A stretch of 64,000 bases of DNA, taken from contig NC_089729.1 in assembly GCF_035083965.1 (NCBI RefSeq), positions 14,682,964 through 14,746,963 of the forward strand, in the 5' to 3' direction. Of this stretch, positions 13,608-24,000 are shown piece by piece. Within the stretch, counting starts at the first letter, position 1; each line of letters opens with the position of its first letter. Made by a program: the position numbers and the translations under genes. The notes beneath the pieces are model-generated. The model made no database searches. It saw only the letters and a list, made by a program, of their open reading frames with translations, and was not told where the DNA came from. Source of the DNA: Branchiostoma lanceolatum (Eukaryota > Chordata > Leptocardii > Amphioxiformes > Branchiostomatidae).

Positions 13608-14369
13608 TTGAGAATAGAAGGAGAGGGATAGGCTTCACCTTCCAGTACCGTGCCCTAGACACAGTGGATAACAACCCACTGCCATCAGAAAGGCTATGGG
13701 ACCTTTATCTTTTTAATAGGCTATTTTGTGGGCTTCTTTATTGTGACACATGACTCCTAAATACCTGAAAATACAATATTCCGACTTTGCTGATCTCTCT
13801 ATATGCAATACATAGGAAAAAGTATAGATCGTCAAAAAAGTGTATGGTTTGATATAGGCATTCTTTCATTTTAAAGATTTTATTGAATTGATGAGAACTG
13901 ACACAATGGCTATTCTAAATCTATGAAGATACATCTGAGCTGCAATGGTTTCATAAAAGGGCGCTAATAAACTAATTACAGCTCGATCGATTCTTCTAGA
14001 AATTGTGAAGAAAAACACAATTGAGAACGACAGCATGTTAATACATTTTACATATTGAATATAATCATAATTAGGATGATTATAATCCTACGTTTTTAAT
14101 GGCTTTGCAACTATGGTATCCGAAACTATCCATAACGAGTTATCTTTATCATATCTTAATTCAGTTATTGTAGACATTCAAGGCCCCGTACGGTTTTATC
14201 AGTGACGTAATATCCGCTAATTACCTTGGATTATCTTGACCATCTAAAGAGGGTTTATTCCTACTATAATCGCTCAAACGTCATTTCCGCCCAATGTTTA
14301 CCGTGAACGTTACTTCCATTTATGTTTTGTGACTATTTTGAATAAACTGACTCTAGTAACTCTCGATTT

Positions 14370-14503
14370 CCAAGCAGAGGTTGGTGGAGAAGATTTTATT
14401 TTTGTATCATATACTACGTTTTCTGTCGGCACTCTCCACCAGACAGAGACCGAGGCATAGCACAGAAAGGTCACAATCTTCTTCACTAACCTCTGCTTGG
14501 AGA
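14370..14503. mobile_element. Short element B of the CAAGCAGAGGTT family
   Basis: Ends CCAAGCAGAGGTT and AACCTCTGCTTGG are perfect inverted repeats around about 105 bp of unrelated interior. It shares its ends with the palindrome at 13490-13607, as expected of non-autonomous elements moved by one transposase. No clear target-site duplication. Confidence 0.7.
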
Positions 14504-15199
14504 GAAATGATATATAACGTGTGTAATATTTTGCAGGGAATGTATCGAAACAAGAAGAGCCATTCGCCTCATCCATGTAGATGATAAACTATCTGGGACA
14601 AACAAAATCGTTATCTCGACACCATGACCTTGCTTAACCTTGGGCGATGCAAAATAATGACTCTGTCAGCTCATGATAATAGTTGTGTGTTTCCTGTTCA
14701 TAACCGGGAAACTGCAACCTCTATTACCGATCGAAGCCTAGCGTTGGCGGTGTTCCAGTATGTACATTATACGGTGACAGGAGCACATATTGAAAGCTGA
14801 TTATAATTCATTTGTGCGAGAGACAACTAAGCGGAAATCTGGCACCAAGCCGATTGTAACGCCGCCATTTTGTTTTTTCCGCCTTGCTGACAGGCGACCG
14901 TACATGGTGACAATCTTGTGCGGAATGTCGTCTGATTCTGACGTAAAGAAGTATAGGCCATTTATTTCTCATGAGTTGTCAATGAATCGTACAAAATCAA
15001 GCCTTTTATCTGTGACCCGGGGCCTTTGTATGCAGAAGAATCTCTCAGGTCGTTTAGATTTGCTTTGCAAGCTTAAAGGCTGGCAATTAACGATTGGTTC
15101 CATCGATTTACTGTCAGCAACGGTTACAAAATACCCGAATAAACTATTCAGAGTCAAGGGGAAGTTCATTCATGGTGGAGTTGGTAGGCTAGGCTCCAA

Positions 15200-15410
15200 A
15201 TAGAGTCACAGTTCTCTTTTTGAAGCTTGTGTTTGCATGTTAACTACTTTAACAACACTCTTTTGATGTCATTATCCCAAAATAATTATAGGAACAGAAT
15301 AGGGTCATACTATAATTAAAACGGTTGAGTTTTTACTGGTAACTTCTTATTGGATCTTAGTCATTTGATTACAGCCATCTTCGTCTTCGAAGGACTACTA
15401 AGACTTAGGA
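15200..15410 (+). repeat. Upstream block of an ependymin array unit (copy before gene 1)
   Basis: Contains GGTCATACTATAATTAAAAC and a TTTTTACTGGTAACTTCTTA-type block. Matching sequence, in the same order, lies at about 24060-24380 upstream of ependymin-related gene 2. This puts the left edge of the duplicated region near 15.2 kb. The retroelement fragment at 15418-16090 sits directly after it. Confidence 0.6.
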
Positions 15411-15417
15411 CTATAGT

Positions 15418-16090
15418 TTGCCTGTTCCAGTTAGACTTGTTAACACGTACCCAGAACCATTGACTTTATTCCGAGGGACTAAAGTTGGCCAACTGACCTC
15501 CATACTGGTGGGAGGAGACACTGAAGTGATGCATAATGTGGCTCAGCTGCCACCGGGTAGAAGCAGTACTAAGCGACGGCCCAAAGTCGCGAGAGTTCTT
15601 AGGCGGAGGGGAATAACCTTTGTCTCATCTGTTCAAGCCAGAGAAGCTCTGGAGGGTATGAAGGATGTTTGTATCATCCGAGAGTCATCCTCACCCTGGG
15701 GAGTGCCCATGGTGCTAGTGAAGAAACCAGACAACAGTAGCAAACACGCACAAGGAGGAACTGACGATGGCCTTCAAGAAGATCAAGGAACACTCGACTA
15801 CATCACACAAAGGACAGAAAGACGTGTGCGACAGGAAGTGTAACGGAGAGGGTTTCTCGGAAGGAGATAGAGTATGGCTGTCAGTACCTGTTGCACTCAG
15901 AGGAGTTAGTAAGGAACTGTACTCTAGGTGGCAGGGCCCATACAGGGTTGTGAAGAAAACCTCACATGTCACATACAGAAGAATCCAGCATAAGGCATCC
16001 AACAGAAGACGAGTGGTCGTGCACTTCAACAGGCTAAAACCATGTACACCACAGGTGGAAGACGGAGGACTGAACGTGTATGTATTTTAA
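15418..16090 (+). pseudogene. Ty3/gypsy-type retroelement pol remnant, internally deleted
   Basis: Two overlapping open frames. The first, 15418-15843, carries a segment typical of the region between protease and reverse transcriptase (VRLVNTYPEPLTLFRGTKVG) and then the first RT motif (IIRESSSPWGVPMVLVKKP). It loses similarity after about 15735. The second, 15767-16090 in another frame, encodes an integrase C-terminal end (FSEGDRVWLSVP, SRWQGPYRVVKK, VVHFNRLKPCTP). Most of RT, all RNase H and the integrase core are therefore missing, and the frame changes at the junction near 15740-15770. Gag and flanking LTRs were not found. This is a dead fragment inserted upstream of the first ependymin-related gene; the assignment rests on motif recognition only. 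Confidence 0.8.
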
Positions 16091-16234
16091 AGCAACTTTT
16101 GCAGCGTCCTAGCGATGGAATATTACGGCAATAGCTAAGCTAGCAAAACTACTCTAAAACGAATGCTGTATGGGGAAGTACTACTATGTGCACAGTGCCA
16201 TGCCCTAGGATGTACTCGGTTGACGGAGAAAGAT

Positions 16235-16339
16235 TAGCCTGGAGTCCAGCCTTCTTAGGTTTAGTACGCTACCCAAGCTCGCTCCTCGCCAAGAAGCGTG
16301 GGTAGCGGACTAAAGCTTAGAAGGCTGGGCTCCAGGCTA
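16235..16339. mobile_element. Palindromic insertion with a 9-bp target-site duplication
   Basis: The arms TAGCCTGGAGTCCAGCCTTC and its near-complement ending in CTCCAGGCTA form a hairpin over 105 bp. It is flanked by the direct repeat GAGAAAGAT (16226-16234 and 16340-16348). The homologous segment upstream of ependymin-related gene 3 (near 28920-28930) has a single GAGAAAGAT and no insert, giving an empty site. A 9-bp duplication fits Mutator-like elements, among others. Confidence 0.85.
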
Positions 16340-17137
16340 GAGAAAGATAGGGAAGTACGATTCAGTGAGCAAACTAAGGTGACTTGTACGTCTACATGTA
16401 TTCATCTTAAAGTATGTATAACACATCAGGGGTTCGTTTATTTGTCGAATTCAGAAAGCTAAATTATATACTTGTTGCCAAAGCTGATATTGTTTTAGAT
16501 ATTTGATCTTAGGAAGTCACACATCCTCACATTTGAAACTAAAAACGATCGTAACATACATAGCAAATGAAATGTAGCGTATCTGTAAATGATTGCCGTC
16601 AGTAAACGTGTATTATGCACGTATTACTTATCACATATCTAGTTGCATCTAAGCATACACAAGTAGTTGATGACTAGTCTGAAATCTTGATTGCAAAGGT
16701 CGACACGCCATGGTCTGCTGTAAATCTAGCAACATACAAACATGGACAATTGAGATGCGACCTAAGGTGTGCTGGCCAACTTGCTCTGCTGAAAGTCAGA
16801 TACCCGCTTCTTTTTAGTTGAAATAAGAAGGGAATCTTCATCAAACATTTTGAAAATGTCTTCGGAGATTTTATTCCAATTCTTGGCCCGAGGAACTCGA
16901 CCCACGCATCTCTGATCAGAGTTCAACATTCAACATCACTCACCTACTAGTTTTCAAATAGAAGTCGACTAAAAAAATATTAACCAGAATAATTTGAAGT
17001 TTGGTGGATATTGCTAAAACATTTCATACTACATAATAATGCCCCGAAATTTGAGATGTGGACCTTATTTCTGGGTGAGGCCGAGGACTCATTGATCACC
17101 CCTCGTACAAAACATACGAGGTCTTGTTTTCATTGGT

Positions 17138-17330
17138 ATGTTTACCATGTGTCACAGAGTATTCAAGGCAGAACGGTTCAAACAGGTGACCTCAAACAGT
17201 CACTCCCCCTGAGTCAATGCTAAAACAAAAGACTGTGCGTTTACCAAGCGTCACAGCGTATTCAGGGCAAGGTTCAAACAGATGACGTCAGATAGTCTCA
17301 CCTCCTGAGTCAGAGCTAAAAGAAAACCCG
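17138..17330 (+). promoter_or_regulatory. Duplicated promoter module of ependymin-related gene 1
   Basis: Two copies of a module of roughly 100 bp lie in tandem upstream of the first ATG. Each contains GTTCAAACAG, then TGACCTCA (17187) or TGACGTCA (17283), then TGAGTCA (17210 and 17306) and GCTAAAA. TGACGTCA is a consensus CRE and TGAGTCA a consensus AP-1 site. Gene 2 has one copy (25107-25190). A core region resembling gene 2's TATA-like box lies near 17379. Binding is not shown by sequence alone. Confidence 0.55.
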
Positions 17331-17449
17331 ACTCTTTAGAAGCTACCAGATTTTTCAAACTTTGCGCTTAATCGATAGGGTATTAAGTATCTAGACGTAC
17401 GTCACTTGCTTTATTTCACCTCACCAACTCGCCAGAACCTCCCGACACT

Positions 17450-20400
17450 ATGTTGACCTTCGTGGCAATCGGTAAGCATGATCTTCTTGTTCTTTCCTCA
17501 AAGAACTGTAACTATGTTGTCTACTACTGGCCGGTCGCTAAGGTAAGGTCCCGTCCACAAAGGGCCGGGGTTATCGGGTTACCGGAGGCCTTCGCGGGCT
17601 CCCGTGCGCCAATGCCTGCCAGCCTGTGAATCTGTTCAACCTGCCGTCAGAGGACACATTGAAACAGTCCCGTCCATTTTTACATAGTTATCACCCTCTC
17701 CTAAACAACAGACTGTCTTCCCCATTCAGCAACCACTTTTTTGCAAGCCCAATGGGGCATTCACCCTCCCCTTAACAACCAATTAGATTGACAGCAGCTA
17801 GCAGCCATTTTGAATGAGAATTTCTGCAGGTACAGTCCCCCTATGCCTCTTTTGTTTGGACAGTGACATCCAAACAAGCAGTGGCCTATTCAAAATGAGG
17901 ATTTCTCCGAGCTCGGCCATTAATTTCATTTTAATAACAGGATCAGAAACAAAATTCTGATACTCATATATATCACTATATTCCACAACAATACTAGAAA
18001 CACCATTGTAAAGATACATGCAGTTGAATAACAGTTCAAATCTGTTACTGTACCTTTTTTGTGTCATCAGTTGAAATCAGTGAAGCACATAAATGCTGTG
18101 CAAAGTAAAAATCGAACTAGTTGGAATTCTGATGTAAAGAACTGAATGCACTTTTTTGGCGGTAATAGGAAGTAGGAACAGACAACTAGTACCAAGAAAC
18201 ATATTTAATTGCTAGATAAACACATGTTCTGATGGTCAAACAATGGCACTGCGTAAAAGCGTTAAAGCTTGAAGAAATACACAGTTTCAAATTAAGAATA
18301 ACGGTTAAAAATAGGCAGAAACAGTTTGAAAGCAGGACAGTTCAAAGTTCATTTTCGAGGGTTTGTGTCGATTGCAAGCCTTTTTAAAACATACTACTCG
18401 TCAATGCCGTAGATTCATGTTGACTTAACCACGTAGAAATATGTATCTAAGTTTCATATTGTTCATATTTGTCTTTGTTTCCAAGCTTTCTTGCTAGGTG
18501 CAACGATCGCAGACCCTGTGGAGGACCCCGGTCCTTGTTGTACACCAAAGCAGTGGTCTGGCACTTTGAGTATTATTTCTGACACAGTAATCGATGGGAA
18601 ACTATGTAAGTTATCTTACAATCCTTCTTGTTTTCTGAGAAAATTGGCATGCATTAAGTAGTCATTTTAGCAATAAGGTGACGTGAATAGTGAAGCAGTA
18701 TTTCTAGAACTCTATTTTTTGTCAATGAGTAATTGGGGAGGGGTGTGGCTGCATGTACGAAATGATTTGACCTACGATAAACGATTTGTCAGCTGTTTTG
18801 GAAGATATGTCTCAAAGGACAACAGACTGAACTACTTTCTCTTGATTTTACAGCGACTACAAACCAGACCATGATGTACTATTATGATTACAACAACAAG
18901 AGAACAGCGACGGTGGGGGAATGGTTCAGAGTTGTGGAAGACTACAACAAGGTTCTTCTCCATTTTGTTACAATTTTGAATCCCGGAGGTGATTGACACT
19001 CGCAAGATACAAATGTGAGGCAAACACATATTACGTCACATGAAAAGATTTAAACAAATGATCTCGAATTTGTGTCAGGGACCACAATGCATCACGACTG
19101 CGCATTCGGAACCGGAAGGTGGCTCAACAATATTTGTTCGTTCGGATAGACTGGCCGCCATCTTGGATCAACATGGCGGCGCCGCGGCGATGACTATCCA
19201 ATCTATTAGTTGCTACACCATGTGTTGATACAGTATTTAACCTTGTCATTTTTTATTCATATAGATGGTGGCATACACCATAGCTGCAGGCACTTGTACC
19301 ACAAGGAAGTTGACGATACCTATATCGAACTGTGTACTAGGTAAGTGAATCAGAAAAGTATCAGAAATTACATCAATTTCTACTCTGAATCATGCAGTAC
19401 ATTAGATAATATTAGTACAGTTGAATAGGAGATGGTTATCATGAAGAAATTGTTTTTATGAGTGAAGTTTGCTATCAGATCATTTTGTATTGGTGTTTGT
19501 GCCAGCTTGGTAAATATATATGCCAACTTTTCGGTTTCTGTATGGCTAGAATGTCTGAATGTATGTCGCACTGCAGCTAGGTGGCGCTGCAGTTGGAAGA
19601 ATGCGGTCCCAAACGTGACTCAGCTTGCACCCCGAACCCTTTTCACGGTTTATGTCGGGTCAAGGAGGTCGTCATGAAACGTGATGAAGAAATGGGTGTG
19701 CGTGTGTGGGGGGGTGGTGATGGTGCAAGATAAGTCACGTTTGGGACCGCATTTTCTTACTGCAGCGACATCTAGCGGCAGTGGGAAGTAAAACCAGTTA
19801 GTGTCGCCTTTGGGGGATAACCGTATGGGGAGGTCGTGATTGAAGACACCTATGGCTAACATCCAGAGTTTACAGAAAATGAAGCATAGAGATATATAGT
19901 CGTTTCTGAAAACTTTAACGTATTACTTTTCACAGCAAAAGCCACTTTCCTTGGCTCCTACCAATATGGCGGCCCGCAGGGATTCAAGGTTAACGAGTAC
20001 TCTGACGAGTTCCCCCCTAACATCAAAAGAAGGAACTCCTTCACCGCTGACGGTTGTATTCCCGTTCGGGAGACCGGGTTTACCACCGGACCAAGTTAGT
20101 AAACATACTACAATTTGGTAACAATATTTCCAGACTCTGATTTACATGCTTCAACAGATGATTATTTTTAATCAATCCCTAGCAACAAATTACTCAAATC
20201 AGTAATGATATGTTTGCTATGATCCTTCAATTATTGGAAATATAGATCTAATTATGATCTTCTATACATTTCAGATGCGACTGCTTACTCTCAGGATTTC
20301 ATCGACATTGTCCCATCGATTGAGGACCCTTCCGTGTTCGATGTATCCAGTCCACCGTGCCAGGTGGACACAGATCTTGATCACGCTGTGGTAAGAACAT

Positions 20401-21038
20401 TCCCTTACTAGATAAAAATGGCTGAACATGAAAACCCCCACAAAGTCTTTCCTTCTTGGTTTTAATACACACAAGTTTCTTTGTTTTTTTTTGAAGAAGC
20501 TAAAAATTATTACAAGTTCTTTGGTGTTGTATGGATGGAGTGCTTGCACGTGACGTCACAGTCGCCATGTTGATTGGTTAAACCTGTAAGAGTCAGACCA
20601 ATGAGGTGCATGTTTATAATGTGCTTGCACGTGACGTCACAGCCGCCATGTTGGTTGGTTATCCTGTAAGGGTCAGACCTGTGAGATGCATGTTTATAAT
20701 GTGCTTGCACGTGACGTCACAGCCGCCATGTTGGTTGGTTAATCCTGTAAGGGTCAGACCTGTGAGATGCATGTTCATAATGTGCTTGCACGTGACGTCA
20801 CAGCCGCCATGTTGGTTGATTAGACCTGGAAGAGTCAGACATATGAAATGCATGTTTATAATGTGTTAACATATGGCATCACAGCCCGAACATTATCAAT
20901 TAAGATGAACAACGTTTAAAATAGTGTTTAAATGTGTTTACTTTTACTTGTTTATCTCTCCATTTTTTTTTTCAGACATTCGCCATGATAGCGAAGGTCG
21001 TAGTACCGTTCGTCCTTTATCTTGCCGGGGCATACTAG
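17450..21038 (+). CDS. Ependymin-related secreted protein, array gene 1
   Basis: Seven exons: 17450-17471, 18486-18605, 18854-18951, 19265-19340, 19936-20094, 20275-20390 and, less surely, 20976-21038. All have GT-AG borders and phases matching genes 2 and 3; total about 217 codons. The product starts with a signal peptide (MLTFVAIAFLLGATIA). It then shows PCCTPKQWSGT, the sequon NQT, a YYYDYNNK block, RVVEDYNK, TCTTRKL, an FLGSYQYGGPQGFKVNEYS block, GCIPV and IEDPSVFDVSSPPC. This is the ependymin/MERP (EPDR) pattern: small extracellular calcium-binding glycoproteins with conserved cysteines. Oddity: the acceptor used for the last exon in genes 2 and 3 is damaged here. The best remaining acceptor (TTTTTTTTTCAG, ending 20975) adds a hydrophobic tail with KVVVPFVLYLAGAY before TAG. 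A poly(A) signal is at 22696. Exons 1-6 are secure; exon 7 is uncertain. Confidence 0.85.
17528..18230. repeat. Extra sequence in intron 1 of gene 1, absent from gene 2
   Basis: Intron 1 is 1014 bp in gene 1 but 375 bp in gene 2. Similarity holds up to GTTGTCTACTA and resumes near CACTGCGTAAAA, with about 700 bp extra here, including a GC-rich patch at 17545-17635. No terminal repeats were found, so insertion in gene 1 and deletion in gene 2 are both possible. Confidence 0.5.
19572..19790. mobile_element. Inverted-repeat element in intron 4 of gene 1
   Basis: The left arm holds CTGCAGCTAGGTGGCGCTGC and then ATGCGGTCCCAAACGTGACT. The right arm is its imperfect reverse complement (AGTCACGTTTGGGACCGCAT). 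Gene 2 keeps only the right arm, near 26922-26980. A further left-arm-like copy (CTAGGTGGCGCTGCAGTAAG) lies at 56927-56970 in the GPCR intron, so the family is dispersed. Confidence 0.75.
20541..20870 (+). repeat. 80-bp minisatellite with CACGTGACGTCA cores in intron 6 of gene 1
   Basis: Four copies start near 20541, 20622, 20702 and 20783, with a decayed fifth at 20863. Each has GCACGTGACGTCACAG followed by CGCCATGTTGGTTGGTTA and a GTCAGACC block. CACGTG (E-box) and TGACGTCA (CRE) overlap in every copy. Gene 2 intron 6 has two copies (27775-27950) and the fossil unit has one (23865-23950). Confidence 0.85.
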
Positions 21039-21266
21039 TCCCGCCAGGATACATCTTTGCTCGTTTGCCCTGATCTGGCTGAAGTGATTCGTGGAGACAC
21101 AATGTATTGTAGAACATAGTTATAGATATAGAGTCACGTAGAAGCCATCAAGGGTATTGCTACCGATGTTTGCACCTAGCTGAATTTCTAGATCCTATAC
21201 AGACGAATATTTGTGCCAGTTTCTTAGAGGACTCAACAACAAACGCTAAAGAATTATTGATGAATA

Positions 21267-22365
21267 ACGGGGGGTGCCCAAATATCGGACGTTTTTTTAC
21301 GCGCTGGAACTCGCGGCGCTCCATTGCTGGTTGCCAGAGAATGGTCATGTTTTAATGAATGAATTTTGAACACATTCATCTAAAGACCATACTTGGACAA
21401 AAAATGTATTCATACTGTTCATGGGCCCTTCATGCTCCGCGTTACATGCGGAAGACGCTGTGAGACATTTTCACGAATGTACCTTCTGATTTAGTGCTAC
21501 GCCAGATAGTGTGCCTAACTTCCTACGCTTTGGTAATTTTGCTCTTTTCGGAAGTTAGTGATGAAGTTAGGGAAATGTAAATTAGGCTTGAAGTCTGCTA
21601 TATTCTAGCTTTCTTTTGACCGGAAAATTTTGACTGTGTGCACTTCTCACGTCATGTGAGAAGGGCTATATCTAGCGCATCCCAGTTCATGTTTCCACGG
21701 GAAATAGGCTACTACGCGGCCCGACGTACGTATTGAATACGGCCCGACTTACGAAATCATTACGAATAAACGACACCGCTGACATCAACAATACTCCGTC
21801 TACTTATTGGGAAATATCTTCGCCATCTCTGTATTCAGTTTCCTTTTCATAGACGGTACCAATCACATGTTAGAGCGTAACAAAACTGTGCGTTGAATCG
21901 TTTCGCCACCATCGCGGCCCCCAAAAATGGCGGGAAAACAACGTCGTCAGACGACAGCAATGTTTACGTTGTTTTTCTTTGGTCGGTTTTCTTCTCAACA
22001 AACACTTAAAGACCCAAATTTTTAGTGTTTTATGAAGTTATTTTTCTTATGTGTATGATAGCTGTGTGACTTATGTATCTGCTTTGCACAGGTCGTATAT
22101 TTAGGTGCCGGGCTGTCTAGCTACGCAGTGACCCTCTACTTAGCGCTACCATCATTATTGTCAAAATACTACTTTTCGACAAAACAAGAAATGAATATGT
22201 ACACATATGTTTTGAATGTAAATGACAATCATGTGCATGAACTTGGGTTATTTACCTTCCTTATCAGCTTAGTTATTGGACACAAACACGGCGTACTTAT
22301 GCAAAATAAGATCAGTAAAAAATCCGTGCGATGTTAGGGCGCGTCGATGTTCGGGCGCCCCCCGT
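21267..22365. mobile_element. 1.1-kb non-autonomous DNA element after gene 1, with empty site at gene 2
   Basis: The ends ACGGGGGGTGCCCAAATATC and its near-complement (GTTCGGGCGCCCCCCGT) form inverted repeats of about 25 bp flanked by TA. The paralogous sequence after gene 2 (about 28335-28345) runs straight from GACGAATA to CATTACAAGTTATC with no insert. The interior has no transposase-like open frame. TA flanks suit the Tc1/mariner type, but short termini and the ambiguous duplication leave this open. Confidence 0.8.
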
Positions 22366-22695
22366 TATACATTAAAAGTTATCAATTGCTGTCTTACAAA
22401 CGATATGTCGAAAAGACAGACTCTGAGGTTCTTGCAATTATGGAAATGCCGTCGTTATATTTACTCCATCTTACCTACATAAGAGACCGCAATATGTAGA
22501 ATACATCAAGGACTTAGTTTCTCCTTTTGAAACTATTACTAACGAAAAATATCGAAATCATTCAACGTTTATTTTCTTTTAAAAAGTAGTCTTCCTTTAC
22601 TTGTGTGTCTTTTATCAAACTCTGTTTCATTTCTCTTAGTCAAACGATATTTAGCTTGCTTTATACCAAGATAACTAGTGATCACGCGTGCACGA

Positions 22696-22701
22696 AATAA
22701 A
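22696..22701 (+). terminator. Polyadenylation signal AATAAA, ependymin-related gene 1
   Basis: Lies in GATCACGCGTGCACGAAATAAA followed by CGGTTCTTTC (pattern split here), and matches the AATAAA of gene 2 at 28595-28600 in the same sequence context. This supports a shared, conserved 3' end. Confidence 0.6.
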
Positions 22702-22869
22702 CGGTTCTTTCACAGCCTTCTCAATTTGTATGAATTTTGCAGCGATTTCATATTTGCTACATCATTCTTAGCGTAAGTGTATTACGTCTTTCGTGCGAAT
22801 ATTGCGGTAAGTCATATTTTAACTGTTAATAACTCTGCTAGTTTATGTTTACATACGCACGAATACTCA

Positions 22870-24000
22870 CATATTTGCTTGTATAGTATACACGAGGTGG
22901 CCATGGTTTTTGGACAATGCTGACAAATTGATTGCGAAGGTCGACATGTCATATGGTCTTCGGTAAACATATTAGGCCAAAGAGAATAATTGATGCAATT
23001 ACCAAAAATAACAGTAACTTACTACAATAGTTTTCCAGTTCTTTCATTTAGTCACTGACGAAAGATAGCGGATACTGTATGAAATGTCTGTTTCAAATTT
23101 TATCCAGTTGCATGAGTAACTGTCTTTTGGTGTATCTTATTACCTAGATGTCTAACTTTCATCGACGTAACAGTTACTATAAACGCATTCGAAACAACGA
23201 GGTGATGTTTTTTGGGCACAATATCAGTCGGTCTTACTCATCTGATTATGCGTTAGCTTTCACACTTGTGACGTATTAAAATAAACAAGCAAAATTTCAC
23301 ATATTCTGGACTCTTACAAACTCAAAGGATTACGTTTTTACTGCATCACTTATAAATAAAGTGCATCACTCATACAATCGTTACGCAATATTAAACAAAT
23401 AAAAAAAACACGTCAGATTCAACTAAATGTCTAACCAGCTTGTGAGGGGAGGGGTCAAATTTAACTTAGCTGATATAAACTTGAAGTTTAAATTCTAAAC
23501 GACATTTACAGTCATTATATTCAGTTACAATGACAATATATTCAGCAAAGAATTCCGTGTTTTTTCAAACATAAGATATGGAATATGGTCAGTATCGTAC
23601 GTTTATCTAAGCTCAAGTTACACTGAGAAACACTCTAGCCCATTGAGGTACTAAATATACCCAGTGCCCAAAGGAGACAGATCTAGATAACGTTGCGGTA
23701 AGGACATCACTTATTGGAACATTTGGGTGAATAAAAAGTCCCACATATAAGTCAGCAATGTCACCCTATTCTTGCTCTTTAAAAGTAGGATATTCTCTGT
23801 TTTTCTTGTTTGAATACGTTCGATATTGTTACATCTTCTTCCAACAAGTAGTATGGATGTTTCCACGTGACGTAACGGCAGCCATGTTGGTTAGTTAAGC
23901 CTAGAAGAGTCAGGCCTGTGAGACGTATGTTAATTACGTGTCTGCACGTGACTGTAATTACATGTACACATTCGATTTACCTGGCAACTGCAAAGTTTAA
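22870..24000 (+). pseudogene. Fossil ependymin-related unit: upstream region fused to a piece of exon 6
   Basis: From 22870 to about 23653 the sequence follows the upstream region of gene 3 (29170-29808), ending in GAAACACTCTAGCCC and GAGGTACT. It then jumps to the end of exon 6 (about 23655-23697: CCCAAAGGAGACAGATCTAG, donor GCG|GTAAGG) and on into intron 6 with one CACGTGACGT minisatellite copy. Exons 1-5 are absent. The exon 6 piece lacks 7 bases relative to gene 3, breaking the frame and deleting the PPC cysteine. It marks a fourth copy that has been gutted. Confidence 0.75.
23040..23170. mobile_element. Short dispersed repeat inserted in the fossil unit
   Basis: Contains AAATTTTATCCAGTTGCATG, AGTAACT and TTATTACCTAGATGTCTAAC. 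The same motif order occurs twice at 41815-42015. It is flanked by an approximate AACAGTTACT duplication, and the gene 3 upstream region (near 29305) has that sequence once with no insert. The pattern suits a SINE or LINE tail. Confidence 0.6.

Noticed and set aside
14790-15203. 137-codon open frame on + starting near an ATG at 14790
   Set aside because: No domain, signal peptide, splice partner or paralogue in the other array units; its 3' end runs into the duplicated upstream block. Length is compatible with chance.
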